Source: Nymphaea colorata
Taxonomy: Eukaryota; Streptophyta; Magnoliopsida; Nymphaeales; Nymphaeaceae
Assembly: GCF_008831285.2 (NCBI RefSeq)
Contig: NC_045139.1
Coordinates: 35,065,706 to 35,129,705 of the forward strand
Length of the DNA: 64,000 bases
Direction: 5' to 3'
Below, in pieces: positions 59,990 to 64,000 of the stretch. Numbering within the stretch: position 1 is the stretch's first letter; the number at the start of each line of letters is the position of its first letter. Both the position numbers and the translations under genes were made by a program. The notes under the pieces are model-generated. The model did not search any database. It was not told the origin of the DNA and worked only from the letters and a program-made list of their open reading frames with translations.

Positions 59990-61184
59990 GTGTATTAAGC
60001 AGCATTTGCCAGTTGTTTAAAAGCGGCAAGTCACTTGCATCAATGGTGTCCTGTCTTTGTGAAAGCTAGAATCAAAGAGGCAGCAAGGCCAAAACTAGGG
60101 GTTGGGCATAACCATGGCTCACCCGACCCCTAGCTTTTGGAAAAAAATAAAAATCACAGTATGAAATTCACAAAAACTTCCATTTGGCCCAATAAAAATT
60201 TTAGAAATTATATAATAGCTCATTTTAGGAAAAAAGTTATAGGCTGTGACTGAGGATGTCTCTCACCCTGGGCAGTTACTTCCAAATACTTGACCAACTA
60301 ATGTTTGAGTTACATTTTTTTAACTCTTATTTGGGCAAAGATAAAGGCTGAACATCTGGCCCGGCCCATTCTAATAAGAAGTCGAATTAGATCCGAGCTG
60401 CTGTGCATGCACAACCTAATTATAATAACATACATAAAAATATAATTTACATATAAATACAATTACTAATAAAAAATATATATTTGCAAATGAAATCATA
60501 TTTGAGCCTTGCTAGGCCGACATGGACCCCTAGGTCGAACTGAATGAATACCCCGATCAGGTGCCGACCCTTAACAAAGAGCATGAAGTTTCATGGAACA
60601 CATAATTTTGCAACTATCCAAAGGATTTAAAATTTTTTAAAGACAATTTCACTCGATGAAGTTTCCATTTGGAGCTGGTTGTCGTCTAAAATTTTATATG
60701 GTGACCAACTATCGGTTCGCATTTGAGTTTGCATAGATACTGGGACCAACTTAATTTGTTTATCTTGACAAAGCAAATGGTATGAAGCAAAGTACACATC
60801 CAAATATCAGGTCTAGCAATAGACTTCTGCACAAAAGTATGGATGGTCTACTTTCTCACAAACGAAAGGAAAGTTTGATTGTTCAACCCTTTTGGGTGAG
60901 TGGGAGGCAATTACCATTCTTTGAGTGAAGGTCAAAGCCTTTTCCTTTCCTTTGGTCTTGAAAGTTTAGGATTGTTTTTTTTGGTGCTTCAGGGTCTTCG
61001 TTATGCTGCAACTTGCATATTAGTGACTTTTTGTTTGTAACAGAGAGAATTGATGAACGAAAGTTTGAAATGAAAACTAACTACCTATCAGCCCGGTCCC
61101 GTCTTGACCATTGCACCAACCTCCTTAAAAGGAGTCCAACCCTTCAACTGATAAGATGTTACCAAGCAACTAGCTTTAGCGCAG

Positions 61185-61308
61185 TTTTTCATAAATGTCG
61201 TTTCCTAAGTCACTTTAAGGAAGATTGTGTGTTACGGTTGACCGAGTTTTTCATAAATGTCGTTTCCTAAGTCACTTTAAGGAAGATTGTGTGTTACGGT
61301 TGACCGAG
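61185..61308. repeat. Perfect tandem duplication, 62-base unit
   Basis: TTTTTCATAAATGTCGTTTC to GGTTGACCGAG is present twice in a row with no differences. Such identity indicates a recent event or an assembly artefact. Confidence 0.92.
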
Positions 61309-61754
61309 TCCCATGGCTGTTGTCGGGTGATATGATATGTTGGTGATCTTAGACCACTGAAGATCTCATATCTAAGGTAAAAGAAACGCATGTCTAGTTC
61401 AAAAAGTAAAAGCATATTATTTTAAGACTAATGGAAGTTGGTTGAATGCCTGCTTCAACTCTTAATGTTGAACATGCTAAAATGCCAGCCTACAAGACAG
61501 CATATTCATAACCAATTTATGTTAATAAAAGAAGATTATATATATATAAACTAAATATGCCGAATGATTGACGAATAGCTACAATTTAAAAGTTCATTGT
61601 TAAAAGCTACCCATAAACGGTCTCTACATCATAAACAATGATCATGTTTTAGAGATATTTTTGAAAGTTAATACAATATTCCATAAATAATACAACGATA
61701 TTGAACTTTTCTGTTTTTTACACGAGATCTGGGGGGCATCGATATAGGACAACT

Positions 61755-62060
61755 ATTTAGAGACACCGGTCTCTTTCCGACGAGGGCGGCGGTGGCAACG
61801 GCGGCGGCGGCGGCGGCAACGGCGGCGGCGGCGGCGAAAGAAGAGGAGGACGAGTCGTCCGCCGGTCTCGCCCGGCGGCTGAGTTCAGCCGACAACCTTG
61901 GGCATAAAAGTTGACGCTGTGGGATGGGTCCCGCAGCCTGACAGCGCGTGCAAGGCGTCGTCCCCACTCGATGGGCCATCCCATTCCTTCCCCCATCGTC
62001 TGTTCCATCGAGCCATCATTACCCTCCTCACCCTTTCCGTCTACGTGTGATCCCTCTCAC
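61755..62060. repeat. GC-rich patch with (GGC)n repeats
   Basis: GGCGGCGGCGGCAACGGC repeats lie at about 61785-61840 inside a 300-base GC-rich island in AT-rich surroundings. Minus-strand frames give poly-Pro or poly-Ala with no domain. It could be a gene start whose body is lost, or a captured GC-rich fragment. Confidence 0.5.
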
Positions 62061-62667
62061 CTTCACGGTTTACTTTTTGCCACCCACCATAACAAAAGGG
62101 AAATAATTTAGATACGTAAGTAAATTATTAAACATATATATATTTTTTTAAAATCATGTTTTAAAAAATATAATTTAGTACTCGAGATTCCTTGTTTGTC
62201 TTTGAAGGGTATTTTTCAGCTTTTGAAAATATAACTTGTTTTTCAATTTTTCAACTTAACCTACACCATTTAATTTCCTTACTTAAAATTGATGGCTTGT
62301 ATGACTTGCATCCAAACTCCTATATCCTATATAAAGGTTTAATAGTTACACGTTTTCCTATATATAGAATCCTTGGATCATTTTACCTAGATTTGGATGA
62401 AGCGATCATCCAATCTCTCTCACAACATACTTAACCACTGGTGGAGGTAAGAATTTTTTATGAGGAAAGACTTTTTATAGTCTTAAAATTTTAACAAGAG
62501 CCAAATTTTTATTTTTTTTATACAGGATAATGGAAACTTCATGAAATTTACACCTAATTTTTTTTTTTAGAGGGAGAGGGGACCTAAGCCCCTGTCGGCC
62601 CCTCTTAGCTCTGCCCTTGCACTTAATTATGTACATGGATGGTGGATGGATAAAAGATTTCACCTTA

Positions 62668-62699
<32 letters not shown>
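62668..62699. repeat. (TC)n(TA)n microsatellite
   Basis: A run of CT dinucleotides passes directly into TA dinucleotides. Confidence 0.9.
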
Positions 62700-64000
62700 A
62701 ACCTTTAATTTTTTGTTAAAATAATTTTTTAAACCAAATAAAAACATCCTAATAAGTTTATAAAAGTTAACTACATGCTTTAGCATAAATTGTTTTTACG
62801 AAAAATGGGTATTTTTATATGATCAAAATTTTTATGTTATAAGAGCCGTGAAGTTTTACTTATTATAAAAATACGATTAAATTCTAACAAAGATTAACTT
62901 AATATATATTTCTCATCGACTTATTCTTAACATCATATCTACAAATTCTTAACATCATTTCTACAAAGTTAGTTCACAAAAAAAAAAAAAAAACACCATA
63001 AACTTTGCATTTAATCATTATGGGTTTTGTCCCTGACCTGATGGTTTTGATGGTTTTACAACAGGAGAGATCAAGTTTTTACCTGCAATTTGTTTCTGTA
63101 ATCATGAACAAGGATTTTGACCTAATATTTTGCTTGTTTAAGTGAAGAATTATAAGTCCAAGGAAAACAATAGGAAAAAATAGCGCACTCCTTTTTTCGT
63201 TCGTTATGAATGTTGACTAACACAAAGAATATAAAAGGTCTGCTTTTATTCACAAAATCTCTGTTAGTTCTCTCGCCTTTCTTTTATCTTTCTTCTTAGT
63301 TTTTGTTCTTTTTTCTTATGTAAACCATTCTCTCGTTATCAAGATTCACCAACCTCCGTAAGCTACAACCATTAATGATGATTTGTCTGCTAATATAAAT
63401 TCAAGACTCCCCATGATCGATCGTGCACTGTTACAGGCTCGCTGTTCATCTTCCAAGTACTGCAAGTTGGCCTAATTCCTCGATCTCTAATTTTAATTCC
63501 TCAAAATAAGCATCTTCTGAGAGAGAGCTGATTCGTTACGTACAATATCATATTCTTTCGATCGAGCAAATTGTTGAAATAATCGTACAATGAGATCTTC
63601 AAGTTTGGTCGTTTGCAGTAACAACTTAGCAAACACTGGACAGATAGTCTCCTTATTCTACATTCATGTGCCTATAGATACTGGAATTTTAAGCCGTATT
63701 TCCTTCCACCCCTATTGATAAAATCTCGCTTCAGGCTAAAGGAAAAGAACAACGATAATAGGTCAGATTGTCACAGCCTTCGATCTATGATCACTCTGAA
63801 ATCAAGTAAAGCTAAAAATCAGTGATTGTCATCAATAACTCCATAAGAACTCGCAGATCAATAACTAACAATGCATATTTGGAAAGATCATTCATCGACC
63901 TATGTGCCATATTGGGAGTTATAATTCTCCACAGCAACAGCGTATTTTCTGCAGAAAGAGAGAGATGAGAGAGGGAGAGAATCAGAGAAAGAGAGGTTTT

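Larger units (their letters stand above)
55360..64000. other. Gene-free right flank
   Basis: I support no gene in these 8.6 kb. The stretch contains a MITE (59728-59989), AT-rich repeat remnants near 60080 and 62430, a 62-base tandem duplication (61185-61308), a GGC-repeat-rich patch (61755-62060) and a TC/TA microsatellite (62668-62699). The last 50 bases are a purine-rich GAGA tract that could belong to a leader on the minus strand. Introns of a gene with very short exons cannot be excluded. Confidence 0.5.

Noticed and set aside
1-64000. CRISPR arrays, operons, bacterial or phage systems
   Set aside because: No regularly spaced identical repeats with unique spacers and no compact operon were seen; the sequence is clearly plant nuclear DNA.

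Overview
The window is nuclear DNA of a flowering plant. The genes have short exons with canonical GT..AG introns, and their products are plant proteins: a stomatal-cytokinesis coiled-coil protein, a plastid acyl carrier protein, a mitochondrial phosphate carrier, a GPI-type arabinogalactan protein and a CSLC glucan-synthase relic. Between them lie AT-rich intergenic stretches full of small inverted-repeat transposons, SINE-like pieces and one degenerate Ty1/copia element. I could not assign a genus or family. Gene models were built by hand from reading frame, splice sites and remembered protein families; no search was run.

Layout. 1-3.4 kb, minus strand: 5' part of an SCD2-like gene running off the left edge. 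6.6-11.7 kb, minus strand: two-exon histidine-phosphatase (phosphoglycerate-mutase-like) gene with a 3.9 kb intron. 12-19 kb: gene-free, with a telomere-motif foldback element in two tandem units, a TC/GT microsatellite and a CTCGAG-rich inverted-repeat element. 19.4-27.8 kb: internally deleted CSLC pseudogene whose intron received a minus-strand copia element (19623-27306, target duplication GTAAA). That element carries a 2.4 kb internal tandem duplication. 28-31 kb: repeats and one unexplained long ORF. 31.2-31.6 kb, plus: arabinogalactan-type gene. 34.3-36.6 kb, minus: four-exon plastid ACP gene. 37-45 kb: repeats only. 45.7-46.0 kb, plus: duplicated promoter and first exon of the phosphate-carrier gene. 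50.1-54.0 kb, plus: the complete six-exon phosphate-carrier gene. 55.1-55.35 kb: an unidentified coding-like fragment. 55.4-64 kb: no gene that I can support.

The genes do not form a pathway; they are independent housekeeping or cell-biology loci (endocytosis and cytokinesis, plastid fatty-acid synthesis, mitochondrial phosphate import, cell surface). I found no clear new biological system. The observations most worth a second look are the intact duplicate first exon upstream of the phosphate carrier, which could act as an alternative start; a 23-base stretch at the duplication junction inside the copia element that also occurs about 7 kb away; and the paired foldback units with telomere-like tips.
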